This document shows positions 33,929 through 41,874 of a stretch of 52,919 nucleotides of DNA, in pieces (position 1 is the first letter of the stretch; each line of letters begins with the position of its first letter). The stretch is taken from NCBI GenBank assembly GCA_944387205.1, contig CALXDZ010000115.1, forward strand, positions 1 through 52,919, written 5' to 3'. Below the pieces are notes generated by a model. That model did no database searches. It was not told where the DNA came from and worked only from the letters and a program-made list of their open reading frames with translations. This DNA comes from an uncultured Oscillospiraceae bacterium (GTDB taxonomy: Bacteria; Bacillota; Clostridia; Oscillospirales; Oscillospiraceae). The translations under genes and the position numbers were made by a program.

Positions 33929-34537
33929 TCAAGAATGTGGGGATTCCAGGCGGGCCCGAATTTTCTCCAGGGCTTCCCGGTCATCCACGTCCCATAGCTC
34001 CTGCTCTTCCACCTCCAGATGGGGCACCGGTCCGCCCCAGCGGCGGAGGACGGCGCTGCCGCCCCGGTCTCCGGTGAGCGCCAGGAGATCCGGGAACAGG
34101 GCGCGGGGGAAGATGCAGGGGTTGCCCCGGACCCCGCCGTGACCCAGAGTAGCGGGGAGGTCGGGCCTCTGCCGCCAGAGGCGCACCAGCGCCGCCACGC
34201 TTTCCCGCCGCAGCAGGGGCTGATCCGCCACCTGGAACAGCACGCCATCACAAGGAGGCAGCGCCTCCAGCCCCAGGGCGATGCTGTGACTGAGGCCTTC
34301 CTCCGGTTGATCGTTTGGAATATATGAAAAGGAAAACTCCTTTACAATATTTGCGGCTTCTGTATATTGGGTCACAACCACCACCTGCTGGAAGGCTCCG
34401 GCCGGCACCGCCTCCAAAGCCCATTCCAGCAGCGGCTTGCCGCCCAGGGGAGTCAGCAGCTTGTTGGAGCCGAACCGGCGGGCGTTGCCGGCGGCCAGGA
34501 TCACACAGCCAAGGCGCGGGCAATTCTGCGCACACAT
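33929..34537 (-). CDS. mocA: MocA-type molybdenum cofactor cytidylyltransferase
   Basis: A 202-residue nucleotidyltransferase with the signature CVILAAGNARRFGSNKLLTP, followed by GGKPLLEWAL and VADQPLL. Such enzymes join CMP to molybdopterin to form the dinucleotide cofactor used by xanthine dehydrogenase-family enzymes. The E. coli relative (ygfJ/mocA) likewise sits with xdhD, yqeB and yqeC. The start at 34537 is chosen for AGGAGG upstream; a longer reading exists to 34591. It is the only gene of the hydroxylase block on the minus strand, convergent with the XdhD-like gene and divergent from xdhA. Confidence 0.85.
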   Translation of the reverse strand: MCAQNCPRLGCVILAAGNARRFGSNKLLTPLGGKPLLEWALEAVPAGAFQQVVVVTQYTEAANIVKEFSFSYIPNDQPEEGLSHSIALGLEALPPCDGVLFQVADQPLLRRESVAALVRLWRQRPDLPATLGHGGVRGNPCIFPRALFPDLLALTGDRGGSAVLRRWGGPVPHLEVEEQELWDVDDREALEKIRARLESPHS

Positions 34538-34646
34538 CTGCTCCGCCTCCTTTCTTTTCTCAGTATACCCTGCCGCATTTCCTTCGGTCAAGACCCGGGA
34601 GCAGCAGGGGAGAGGCGATATTCTTTAAGAAGAACTACGCTTTCTC

Positions 34647-34675
34647 TTTCCAGACCCAGGCGGGTATGGTATAAT
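34647..34675 (+). promoter_or_regulatory. Promoter of the xdhABC operon
   Basis: A perfect TATAAT (34670-34675) with a poor -35 (TTTCCA, 17-base spacer). The 90-base leader contains the hairpin CTCCGCC-TG-GGCGGAG (about 34731-34746). A strong -10 with a poor -35 fits activator control. Confidence 0.5.
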
Positions 34676-34770
34676 ACAAAAAACAAGTAGGTATAAGCAG
34701 AAGTGAACATAGACCCCAGTTTGGGAGAACGCTCCGCCTGGGCGGAGAGGACAGAGGAGGCCAGAACCAG

Positions 34771-37059
34771 ATGAGCGTAGGAGAGAAAAAGATCCGCGTG
34801 GACGCATACGACAAGGTAACAGGCCGGGCCAAGTACACCGATGACCTGTGCGACAAAAGTGCGCTCATTGCCAAGGTCAAGCACGCCGAGATCGCCCACG
34901 GATGGGTGAAATCCGTGGACACCTCCGGGGCGGAGGCGATCCCCGGTGTGGTAAAGGTGCTGACCTGCTTTGACGTACCCGACCTGCCCTTCCCCACGGC
35001 GGGACACCCCTGGTCCACGGACCCCGGTCACCAGGATGTGGCTGACCGGCTGCTGCTGAACCGCCACGTCCGGTACTACGGCGACGACGTGGCCGTGGTG
35101 GTGGCGGAGGATGAGGTAGCCGCCATGCAGGGCGTCCGGGCCCTAAAGGTGGAGTATGAGGAACTTCCCTTTGTGCTGGATGTGCAGGAGGCCATGAAGC
35201 CCGACGCGCCCCAGATTCACGAGGAGTTCCCCGGCAATATCCTGGGCCATACGGAGATCCGCAACGGCAATTATCAGGAGGCCATCCGGGAGGAGGGCCT
35301 CATCAAGGTGGAGGGCTGGTACGACACCCCCACCGTTCAGCACTGCCACATTGAAAACCACGTCTGCACCGCTCACATGGAGGCAGGGCGGGTCATCGTC
35401 ACCAGCTCCACCCAGATCCCCCACATCGTCCGCCGCATCTGCGGCCAGGCCCTGGGGATCCCCTGGGGCAAGGTCCGGCTCATCAAGCCCTACATCGGCG
35501 GAGGCTTCGGCAACAAGCAGGACGCCCTCTATGAGCCCTTGTGCGCCTGGCTCACCACCCAACTGGGTGGCCGTCTGGTGAAGATCGACTGCGCCCGGGA
35601 GGAGACCTTTGTCAGCAACCGGGTCCGCCACGCCATCCGCACCCACATCATCTCCTGGGTCCGGCCGGACGGCACCTTTGCCGCCCGAAAGATCGAGGCC
35701 TTTTCCAACCAGGGAGCCTATGCCTCCCACGGCCACGGCGTCAACGCCAAGGGCGTCAACGCCTTCCCACAGCTCTATCCCTGCCCCAACATTGAGGGCG
35801 ACGCCTGGACGGTCTACACCAATATGCCCACCGCCGGCGCCATGCGGGGCTATGGCATCCCCCAGGCCATGTGGGCCGGGGAATCCCATCTGGACGATGT
35901 GGCCAAAGCCTTGGGCCGTGACCCGGTGGAGTATCGCCGCCAGGTGGTGATGCCTGTGGGCTTCAAGGACGGCTTCAGCAAGAACGAGAACTATTTCGAC
36001 ACCTTCAACCAGGTCATGGACAAGGGCATGGCCGCCATCGGCTACACCGAAAAGCGCAAGGCCTATGCGCACCAGACCGGCCCGGTGCGCCGGGGTGTGG
36101 GCATGGCCCTCTTCTGGTATAACACCGCTGTCTGGCCCATCTCCCTGGAGTCCTCCTCTTGCCGCATGGTCCTCAACCAGGACGGCTCCATTCAGGTCCA
36201 GACCGGCGAGACCGAGATCGGCCAGGGCTGCGACACCGCTTACGCCCAGATGGCCGCCGATGCCGTGGGTATCCCCTTTGAGGACGTCCACGTGGTCTCT
36301 ACCCAGGACACCGACGTCACCCCCTTCGGTCTGGGCGCCTACGCCTCCCGCCAGACCTACATCGGCGGCTTTTCCATCCGCCAGACCGGCCAGCTGCTCA
36401 AGGAGCGGATCCTGGCCTATGCCCATGAGCTGACGCGGATGCCGGTGAGCAATCTGGACCTGGTGGAGGGCAAGATCGTCCGCACCAGCGACGGGCAAGA
36501 GCTGATGACTCTGGGGGAGCTGGCCACCGAGGCCCTGTACAGCCTCAGCCACAGTCAGCACCTCACCGCCGAGTCCACGGCCCAGATCAAGTCCAATGCC
36601 TACTCCTTCGGCTGCACCTTCGCCGAGGTGGAAGTGGACATTCCTATGTGTAAAGTAAAACTGCTGAACATTGTAAACGTCCACGACTGTGGACGGCTCA
36701 TCAACCCGGCGCTGGCGGAGGCCCAGGTTCACGGCGGCATGTCCATGGGCATCGGCTTTGGCCTCAGTGAGGAGCTGAAGTTCGACCCCAAGACGGGCAG
36801 GCCCCTGAACAACAACCTGCTGGACTACAAGCTCTCCACTTTCATGGACCATCCCCATCTCCAGGCGGAGTTCGTGGAGAATCCGGAGCCCACCTCGCCC
36901 TACGGCACCAAGGCCCTGGGTGAGCCTCCGGCCTGCAGCCCGGCTCCCGCCATCCGCAACGCCATTTTGCAGGCCACCGGCGTGGCCTTTGACCGGGCCC
37001 CCATCACACCCCACGTCCTCTATGCCAAGTTCAAAGAGGCCGGGCTGATCCAGGACTGA
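34771..37059 (+). CDS. xdhA: Xanthine dehydrogenase family molybdenum subunit
   Basis: A 762-residue Mo-binding subunit. It starts KIRVDAYDKVTGRAKYTDDL, has GGGFGNKQDALYEP and GAMRGYGIPQ, and ends with the catalytic glutamate in YGTKALGEPPA. It carries out hydroxylation at the Mo centre, while electrons pass to XdhC (Fe-S) and XdhB (FAD). The order A, B, C and the neighbours match the E. coli xdhABC arrangement. Length is normal. AGAGGAGG precedes the ATG at 34771. The substrate may be xanthine, hypoxanthine or another heterocycle; two different hydroxylases in one locus suggest two steps or two substrates. Confidence 0.92.
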   Translation: MSVGEKKIRVDAYDKVTGRAKYTDDLCDKSALIAKVKHAEIAHGWVKSVDTSGAEAIPGVVKVLTCFDVPDLPFPTAGHPWSTDPGHQDVADRLLLNRHVRYYGDDVAVVVAEDEVAAMQGVRALKVEYEELPFVLDVQEAMKPDAPQIHEEFPGNILGHTEIRNGNYQEAIREEGLIKVEGWYDTPTVQHCHIENHVCTAHMEAGRVIVTSSTQIPHIVRRICGQALGIPWGKVRLIKPYIGGGFGNKQDALYEPLCAWLTTQLGGRLVKIDCAREETFVSNRVRHAIRTHIISWVRPDGTFAARKIEAFSNQGAYASHGHGVNAKGVNAFPQLYPCPNIEGDAWTVYTNMPTAGAMRGYGIPQAMWAGESHLDDVAKALGRDPVEYRRQVVMPVGFKDGFSKNENYFDTFNQVMDKGMAAIGYTEKRKAYAHQTGPVRRGVGMALFWYNTAVWPISLESSSCRMVLNQDGSIQVQTGETEIGQGCDTAYAQMAADAVGIPFEDVHVVSTQDTDVTPFGLGAYASRQTYIGGFSIRQTGQLLKERILAYAHELTRMPVSNLDLVEGKIVRTSDGQELMTLGELATEALYSLSHSQHLTAESTAQIKSNAYSFGCTFAEVEVDIPMCKVKLLNIVNVHDCGRLINPALAEAQVHGGMSMGIGFGLSEELKFDPKTGRPLNNNLLDYKLSTFMDHPHLQAEFVENPEPTSPYGTKALGEPPACSPAPAIRNAILQATGVAFDRAPITPHVLYAKFKEAGLIQD

Positions 37060-37075
37060 GAGGAGGCAGACCACC

Positions 37076-37957
37076 ATGTATGATATGAAAGCCCTCTATG
37101 AGGCAAAAAGCGTCCAGGACGCCGTGGCCCTCCGCCTGGCCTATCCCCAGGCCCAGATCATTGCCGGCGGTTCCGACGTGCTGGTGCAGATGCGGGAGGG
37201 GAAGCGGGCCGGCGTGGAGCTCATCTCCATCTTCGGCCTGGATGAGCTCCGGGGCGTCACGCTGGAGGAAGACGGCACGCTGCGTATCGGTTCCCTCACC
37301 AGCTTTTCCCACATCACCAAAGACCCGCTGATCCAGAAGTACATCAACGTGCTGGGTCAGGCGGTGGACCAGGTGGGCGGACCCCAGATCCGCAACATCG
37401 GCACCATCGGCGGCAATACCTGCAACGGTGTCACCTCTGCCGACTCTGCCTCCACCCTCCATGCCTATGAGGCCATCGTGGAGCTCACCGGCCCCGACGG
37501 CGTCCGCCGGGAGCCCATCGAGGAGTTCTATATCAAGGCCGGCACGGTGGACATCCGTCCGGGGGAGATTCAGACCGCTATTTTGATTCCCCGAGAGAGC
37601 TATGAGAATACCTACGGCCATTACATCAAGTATGCCATGCGCAGTGCCATGGACATCGCCACCCTGGGCACCTCCGTCAATCTGCGGCTCAGCGCCGACA
37701 AACGATACGTGGAGCGGGCCCGGATCGCCTTCGGTGTGGCGGGACCGGTGCCTCTGCGGGCGCGCACGGCGGAGGCGGCGGCCAACGGCCAGCTCCTGAC
37801 GGAGGAGCTGGCGGAGCGGTTCGCTCAGGCGGTGCGGGAGGATATCCAGCCCCGGGATTCCTGGCGTGCGGCCAAGGACTTCCGGATGCACATCGCCGTG
37901 GAGAGCGCCAAGCGCGCCTTCCTGGAGGCGGCAAAACTGGCGGGAGGTGTGCTGTGA
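37076..37957 (+). CDS. xdhB: Xanthine dehydrogenase FAD subunit
   Basis: A 293-residue FAD-binding subunit of the CoxM/XdhB type. The FAD loops are IIAGGSDVLVQMREG (residues about 24-38) and GGPQIRNIGTIGGNTCNG (about 101-118). It accepts electrons from the Fe-S subunit. It lies 16 bases after xdhA with AGAGGAGG before the start, and its stop overlaps the xdhC start by one base (TGATG). Confidence 0.93.
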   Translation: MYDMKALYEAKSVQDAVALRLAYPQAQIIAGGSDVLVQMREGKRAGVELISIFGLDELRGVTLEEDGTLRIGSLTSFSHITKDPLIQKYINVLGQAVDQVGGPQIRNIGTIGGNTCNGVTSADSASTLHAYEAIVELTGPDGVRREPIEEFYIKAGTVDIRPGEIQTAILIPRESYENTYGHYIKYAMRSAMDIATLGTSVNLRLSADKRYVERARIAFGVAGPVPLRARTAEAAANGQLLTEELAERFAQAVREDIQPRDSWRAAKDFRMHIAVESAKRAFLEAAKLAGGVL

Positions 37958-38457
37958 TGGAAAAACAGTTCAAGTTGATCCGCTGCAATATCAACGGCAA
38001 GGACGTGGAGCAGATGGTGGATGTGCGGGCCAGCCTCACGGACCTGCTGTGCAACGATTTCCGCCTGACCTCGGTGAAAAAGGGCTGCGAGGTGGGGGAG
38101 TGCGGCGCCTGCACCGTCCTCATCGACGGGGAGGCCTTCAACTCGTGCATCTACCTGGCTGTGTGGGCCGACGGCAAGCACATTCGGACGCTGGAGAGTC
38201 TGTTGGGGCCCAATGGAGAGCTCAGCGACATCCAGCAGGCCTTTATGGAGGAGGCAGCGGTCCAGTGCGGCTTCTGTACGCCGGGATTTATTTTGACGGC
38301 GGTGGAGATTTTGGAGAGCGGAAAGGAATACACCGACGAGGAACTGCGTAAGCTCCTTTCGGGCCACCTGTGCCGCTGTACCGGATATGAAAACATCCTC
38401 CGGGCTGTGAAAAAGACCATGTACCGCCGGCTGGGCCGGCCGGTGCCGGAGGCGTAA
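37957..38457 (+). CDS. xdhC: Xanthine dehydrogenase [2Fe-2S] subunit
   Basis: A 166-residue electron-transfer subunit with two clusters: plant-type CEVGECGACTVL ... C (residues about 41-65) and CGFCTPG ... CRCTGY (about 102-138). It passes electrons from the Mo centre of XdhA to the FAD of XdhB. The ATG at 37957 overlaps the xdhB stop; GGGAGG lies nine bases upstream. The operon ends at the strong hairpin at 38467. Confidence 0.94.
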   Translation: MEKQFKLIRCNINGKDVEQMVDVRASLTDLLCNDFRLTSVKKGCEVGECGACTVLIDGEAFNSCIYLAVWADGKHIRTLESLLGPNGELSDIQQAFMEEAAVQCGFCTPGFILTAVEILESGKEYTDEELRKLLSGHLCRCTGYENILRAVKKTMYRRLGRPVPEA

Positions 38458-38466
38458 AGCAAAAAT

Positions 38467-38503
38467 GAGAGAGCCGGAACGCATTTGCGTTCCGGCTCTC
38501 TTT
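38467..38503 (+). terminator. Terminator of xdhABC
   Basis: GAGAGCCGGAACGCA pairs with TGCGTTCCGGCTCTC around a 2-base loop, followed by TTTC. Confidence 0.9.
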
Positions 38504-38599
38504 CACCCGCGGACAGGAACTGGTAAAAAAATCTATACATCGCGGCGGAACTGTGGTATAATTCAATCAGAAAAAGCCCCGGCAAAGGAGGAATCGTCT

Positions 38600-39259
38600 A
38601 TGGCAACCAATACCATTATCACCATCGGTCGACAGTACGGAAGCGGCGGCAAGGAGGTCGGCATCCGCGTGGCCAAGGAGCTGGGCATCCCCTTCTATGA
38701 CAAGGAACTGCTTCAGGAGGCGGCCAAGGAGAGCGGCCTGTGCGAGAATATTCTCAAGAATTTTGATGAGAAGCCCAGGAGCCTGCTGTATTCCATTGCC
38801 ATGGACCCCTATGCCTTTTCCTTCGCGGGAGGACTGGAAGGCGAGTCCTTGGAGCAGAGGGTCTATCTGGCCACCTTTGACACCATCCGCCGCATTGCGG
38901 ACCAAGGCCCCTGCGTTATCATCGGCCGCTGCGCCGACTATGCCCTCAAGGACTATCCCAACCACCTGAGCCTGTTCATCCATGCACCGCTGGAGGTGCG
39001 GGTCCAGCGGATCTGCAGACGGCTGAACGTGGATGCGGATAAGGCCAAGGCCATCATTGCCAAAACTGACAAGCGCCGTGCTTCCTATTACGAGTACTAT
39101 TCGTCCAAGAAGTGGGGCGCTGTGGGCAGCTATCATTTCTGCCTGGACAGCAGCTATCTGGGCCTGAGCGGCACCGTGGAGATGGTCCGGGCCATTGTGG
39201 ACCACAAGGAGCACCCGGTGCCCAGTCCCACTGAGGTGGACCCCACCCAGCAGGGCTAA
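38600..39259 (+). CDS. Cytidylate kinase-like protein
   Basis: A 219-residue P-loop kinase of the cytidylate-kinase-like family. The ATP loop is IGRQYGSGGKEVGIRVA (residues about 9-25), with a lid region CRRLNVDADKAKAIIAKTDK. A TATAAT (38557-38562) and AAAGGAGG precede the ATG at 38600, so it has its own promoter. The physiological substrate is uncertain. Its place inside the hydroxylase block may be chance, or it may supply nucleotides for the molybdopterin cytosine dinucleotide cofactor; the second is speculation. Confidence 0.8.
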   Translation: MATNTIITIGRQYGSGGKEVGIRVAKELGIPFYDKELLQEAAKESGLCENILKNFDEKPRSLLYSIAMDPYAFSFAGGLEGESLEQRVYLATFDTIRRIADQGPCVIIGRCADYALKDYPNHLSLFIHAPLEVRVQRICRRLNVDADKAKAIIAKTDKRRASYYEYYSSKKWGAVGSYHFCLDSSYLGLSGTVEMVRAIVDHKEHPVPSPTEVDPTQQG

Positions 39260-39302
39260 GTGATCCCTGCCCTTGGAGGGGAAAATAGAGCAATAGAATA
39301 AG

Positions 39303-39339
39303 AAAAGCCGCGAAGCGCAGCTACGCTTCGCGGCTTTTT
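39303..39339. terminator. Bidirectional intrinsic terminator
   Basis: AAAAGCCGCGAAGCG pairs with CGCTTCGCGGCTTTTT around a short loop. It ends the kinase gene and the convergent zinc-ribbon/ModE pair. Confidence 0.88.
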
Positions 39340-39357
39340 ATTAGGCAGAAGAATGGT

Positions 39358-39609
39358 TTAAGGCTCTGGTCTGGCCAAAAGGGTGCGGCAGGCCTGGCAG
39401 TAGTAGCTGGTAGGCCGTCGCTTGGCGATAAACCCCACCGGGAAAATCTCGTCCAAAAGTACACCGCTTTGCCCTTCGATGGACTTGCGGGTGCACAGCT
39501 TGATCGAGGCGCTTTTAGGCATCCAGAATACAGCGCTGTCGCCGGAGCTACGCAGCTCCCCAGGTGCCATCCGCGCGCCGCAATAGGGACAGTTCATTCC
39601 ATCACGCAT
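39358..39609 (-). CDS. Small zinc-ribbon protein (PF20097/DUF6487-like)
   Basis: An 83-residue protein with paired Cys knuckles, CPYCGARM at the N-terminus and YYCQACRTLL at the C-terminus, that should bind one zinc. I recall this fold as PF20097; the accession is from memory. The ATG at 39609 follows AGGAGAAAGG; a GTG at 39633 that overlaps the modE-like stop (GTGA) is an alternative and would mean coupling. It is co-oriented with the ModE-like gene and likely co-transcribed. Its role is unknown. Confidence 0.7.
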   Translation of the reverse strand: MRDGMNCPYCGARMAPGELRSSGDSAVFWMPKSASIKLCTRKSIEGQSGVLLDEIFPVGFIAKRRPTSYYCQACRTLLARPEP

Positions 39610-39629
39610 CCTTTCTCCTGGTTCGTGGG

Positions 39630-40037
39630 TCACTTGGAAGGCTCTTGGGACTTTTCCGCTGCTTTCTCATCAGAGAGGGGAGTCTGCCAGTGGGAATAGA
39701 AGGAGAAGTGTTCCTCCAGCAGGTCCTGGGCATACGCTTGCAGTTTTTCACAGCAGAGCCCGTAGGCCGCCAGAAGCTGTTCCGCCTCCGGTGTCAGCAC
39801 AGCGCCGCCGCCGCCCCGGCCACCGGTGGAGGAGGTCAGAAGCTTGCAGCCCAGCGCTGCCTCTGACTGGCGGATGACCTTCCAGGCCTTGGAGTAGGCC
39901 ATCTCCATACTGGCCGCCGCAGCGCGCAAAGAATGATGCTCCCGCACCCGAACCAGCAGTTCCGCTACCCCGGGACCGAAGCACTTTTCCTCTGTGAACA
40001 GACGCACGGTCAGTTTGATACGTAATCTCTCTTCCAT
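39630..40037 (-). CDS. ModE-like molybdenum-responsive regulator (DNA-binding domain only)
   Basis: A 135-residue winged-helix protein of the ModE N-terminal type: VRLFTEEKCFGPGVAELLVR, SLRAAAASMEMAYSKAWKVI (helix-turn-helix) and a glycine-rich wing. It has no C-terminal molbindin (MOP) domain, so it may sense metal differently or respond through another protein. It is divergent from yqeC, and the spacer has a palindrome overlapping the yqeC start region, so it is a good candidate regulator of the locus. Confidence 0.85.
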   Translation of the reverse strand: MEERLRIKLTVRLFTEEKCFGPGVAELLVRVREHHSLRAAAASMEMAYSKAWKVIRQSEAALGCKLLTSSTGGRGGGGAVLTPEAEQLLAAYGLCCEKLQAYAQDLLEEHFSFYSHWQTPLSDEKAAEKSQEPSK

Positions 40038-40073
40038 GACTGCATTGTAGCATTTCTCCCCGCTGCCGTCAAC

Positions 40074-40129
40074 TTGACGTCGCAGGGGAAACGTGTTATT
40101 CTTGCAAAAAGTATACGCTACAAAGCGTA
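40074..40129 (+). promoter_or_regulatory. yqeC promoter with a palindromic operator
   Basis: TTGACG (40074-40079), 17 bases and TATTCT (40097-40102) form a promoter. The perfect inverted repeat TACGCT-ACAA-AGCGTA (40114-40129) lies at the expected transcription start, between divergent modE-like and yqeC genes. It is a candidate ModE-like binding site. Confidence 0.5.
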
Positions 40130-40159
40130 CAAATGCGCTTGTGACAGGGAGGGAGAGAC

Positions 40160-40825
40160 GTGACGTTTTCCCAGGCGTTGGAAATTCGAGCTGGTATTAC
40201 TGCTGTCATCGGCAGCGGGGGAAAGAGCACACTGCTGGAGGTCCTGGCCCGGGAACTGGGCAGGCAAGGCACAGTGGTGCTGTGTACCACCACCCGGATG
40301 TACCCGGCCCGGAACTGCTTCACCCTCTACGACCCGGATGAGGAGACCTTGGAAGAGGCCCTCAAAGCCTTGGGAGTGGTCTGCGTCGGACGGGCAGAGC
40401 GGGAGGGAAAGCTGTCTGCGCCCGGATTGTCCATGGAAATATTATGTCACCTTGCGGACTTTGTGCTGGTGGAGGCGGACGGATCAAAGGGGCTGCCTTT
40501 GAAGGCGCATGCGCCTTACGAGCCGGTGATCCCTCGCGAGACGGGGCAGACCATCTGTGTGGTGGGCCTTTCCGGCCTGGGAAAGACGGTACGGCAGGCC
40601 GCCCACCGGCCGGAACGCTATGCAGAACTGGCGGGAATTGCCCTGGAGGACCCGGTGACGCCCCAGGCGGCAGCCCGGGTCCTGCGGGCCGAGGGACTGG
40701 GGGACCGGGTACTGCTCAACCAGGCGGACGACGAGCACTTCCAGGCTTTGGGACGGGCGCTCCAGGCGGAGCTGACGGTTCCCACGGTCATCGGTTCCCT
40801 GTGGAAAGGATTGGTTTTATGTTAA
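40160..40825 (+). CDS. yqeC: Selenium cofactor biosynthesis protein YqeC
   Basis: A 221-residue P-loop protein: ITAVIGSGGKSTLLEVLA (residues about 13-30), then LCTTTRMYPA and VLVEADGSKGLPLKAH. This is the YqeC family that accompanies selenium-dependent molybdenum hydroxylases; it is thought to help insert selenium into the Mo centre, but the reaction is not established. The GTG start at 40160 follows GGGAGGGAGAG. It overlaps yqeB by seven bases, so the pair is translationally coupled. Confidence 0.9.
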   Translation: MTFSQALEIRAGITAVIGSGGKSTLLEVLARELGRQGTVVLCTTTRMYPARNCFTLYDPDEETLEEALKALGVVCVGRAEREGKLSAPGLSMEILCHLADFVLVEADGSKGLPLKAHAPYEPVIPRETGQTICVVGLSGLGKTVRQAAHRPERYAELAGIALEDPVTPQAAARVLRAEGLGDRVLLNQADDEHFQALGRALQAELTVPTVIGSLWKGLVLC

Positions 40826-41640
40826 CAATTATCCGAGGCGCTGGAGACATTGCCAGCGGCATTGCCCTGCGCCTTTGGCGCGCCGGCATCCAGGTGGTCA
40901 TGACGGACCTGGCACATCCCACAGCCATCCGGCGCACGGTCTGCTTCTCCGAGGCCATCCGATTGGGACAGACCCAGGTGGAGGATTTGACAGCCCGCTG
41001 CGTCCAAACGCCCCAGGAGGCGCAGGCGCTGCTGAAAGAGGGTGTGCTGCCGGTGCTGGCGGACCCGGAGTGCCGCTGCAGGAGCGTTTTGCAGCCGGAT
41101 GCACTGGTGGATGCCATCCTGGCCAAGCGCAATCTGGGCACCCGGATAGAGGACGCACCCGTGGTGGTGGCGGTGGGGCCCGGCTTTACCGCCGGTGTGG
41201 ACTGCCACGCGGTGGTGGAGACCATGCGGGGCCACTATCTGGGGCGGGTGTTCTATACCGGTTCGGCTCAGGAGAACACCGCTGTTCCGGGTCTCATCGG
41301 CGGCTTTGCCGGGGAGCGGGTCCTGCGGGCGCCGGCGGAGGGGATCTTCCACGCGCTGGCGCAGATCGGTGACCAGGTCAAGGCAGGAGACGCAGTGGGC
41401 CAAGTGGAGGGGGAGCCCATGGTGTGTACCATTGACGGCGTGCTCCGGGGACTTTTGCCGGAGGGAACGCCGGTCTATGCCGGCATGAAGTCCGGCGATG
41501 TGGACCCCCGAAATGTGGCGGAGCACTGTGCCACTGCTTCGGACAAGGCATTGGCGGTAGGCGGCGGTGTACTGGAGGCTATTTTGCACCTGTCCGGAAC
41601 ATTGGGGTCCGAAGGAGGGCCGAAACCTTCCTGTAACTAA
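40819..41640 (+). CDS. yqeB: Selenium-dependent molybdenum hydroxylase system protein YqeB (EF2563 family)
   Basis: A 273-residue protein with an N-terminal Rossmann-like loop IRGAGDIASGIALRLWRAG, a middle XdhC/CoxI-like region (VVVAVGPGFTAGVDCHAVVE), and a C-terminal part resembling a biotinyl/lipoyl-like fold (APAEGIFHALAQIGDQVKAG). The family is a marker of selenium-dependent hydroxylases and probably matures the Se-Mo cofactor. The ATG at 40819 lies inside the end of yqeC. The operon ends at 41664. Confidence 0.9.
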   Translation: MLTIIRGAGDIASGIALRLWRAGIQVVMTDLAHPTAIRRTVCFSEAIRLGQTQVEDLTARCVQTPQEAQALLKEGVLPVLADPECRCRSVLQPDALVDAILAKRNLGTRIEDAPVVVAVGPGFTAGVDCHAVVETMRGHYLGRVFYTGSAQENTAVPGLIGGFAGERVLRAPAEGIFHALAQIGDQVKAGDAVGQVEGEPMVCTIDGVLRGLLPEGTPVYAGMKSGDVDPRNVAEHCATASDKALAVGGGVLEAILHLSGTLGSEGGPKPSCN

Positions 41641-41663
41641 AAGGCAGGAAACAGAGCGGGGAA

Positions 41664-41701
41664 AAGAGCGCCTGGAAAGAAGTACTTTCCAGGCGCTTTT
41701 G
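41664..41701 (+). terminator. Terminator of yqeCB
   Basis: GCGCCTGGAAAG pairs with CTTTCCAGGCGC around AAGTA, followed by TTTT. Confidence 0.9.
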
Positions 41702-41725
41702 GGCGTTTTGTAAGAAAAAATGGGC

Positions 41726-41754
41726 TTGTATTGTGTGAAATCTTGTGCTAGGAT
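41726..41754 (+). promoter_or_regulatory. Candidate selD promoter
   Basis: TTGTAT, 17 bases and TAGGAT. The leader to the start at 41875 is about 115 bases and contains GGCAG ... CTGCC hairpin arms near 41822-41846. Confidence 0.4.
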
Positions 41755-41874
41755 GGCTGTTGCGAAGAGTGCCGCATAAAAAGCGGCGGAAATTCTATCG
41801 GATTCATAATGCATGGTGAGGCGGCAGTCGGTAAGCGTGTGCTGCCCGGAATGGTTTGAACAGGAGGAGAAGAG

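Noticed and set aside
35143-37077. 644-codon open frame on the minus strand
   Set aside because: Antisense shadow of xdhA, which has complete catalytic motifs and a ribosome-binding site.
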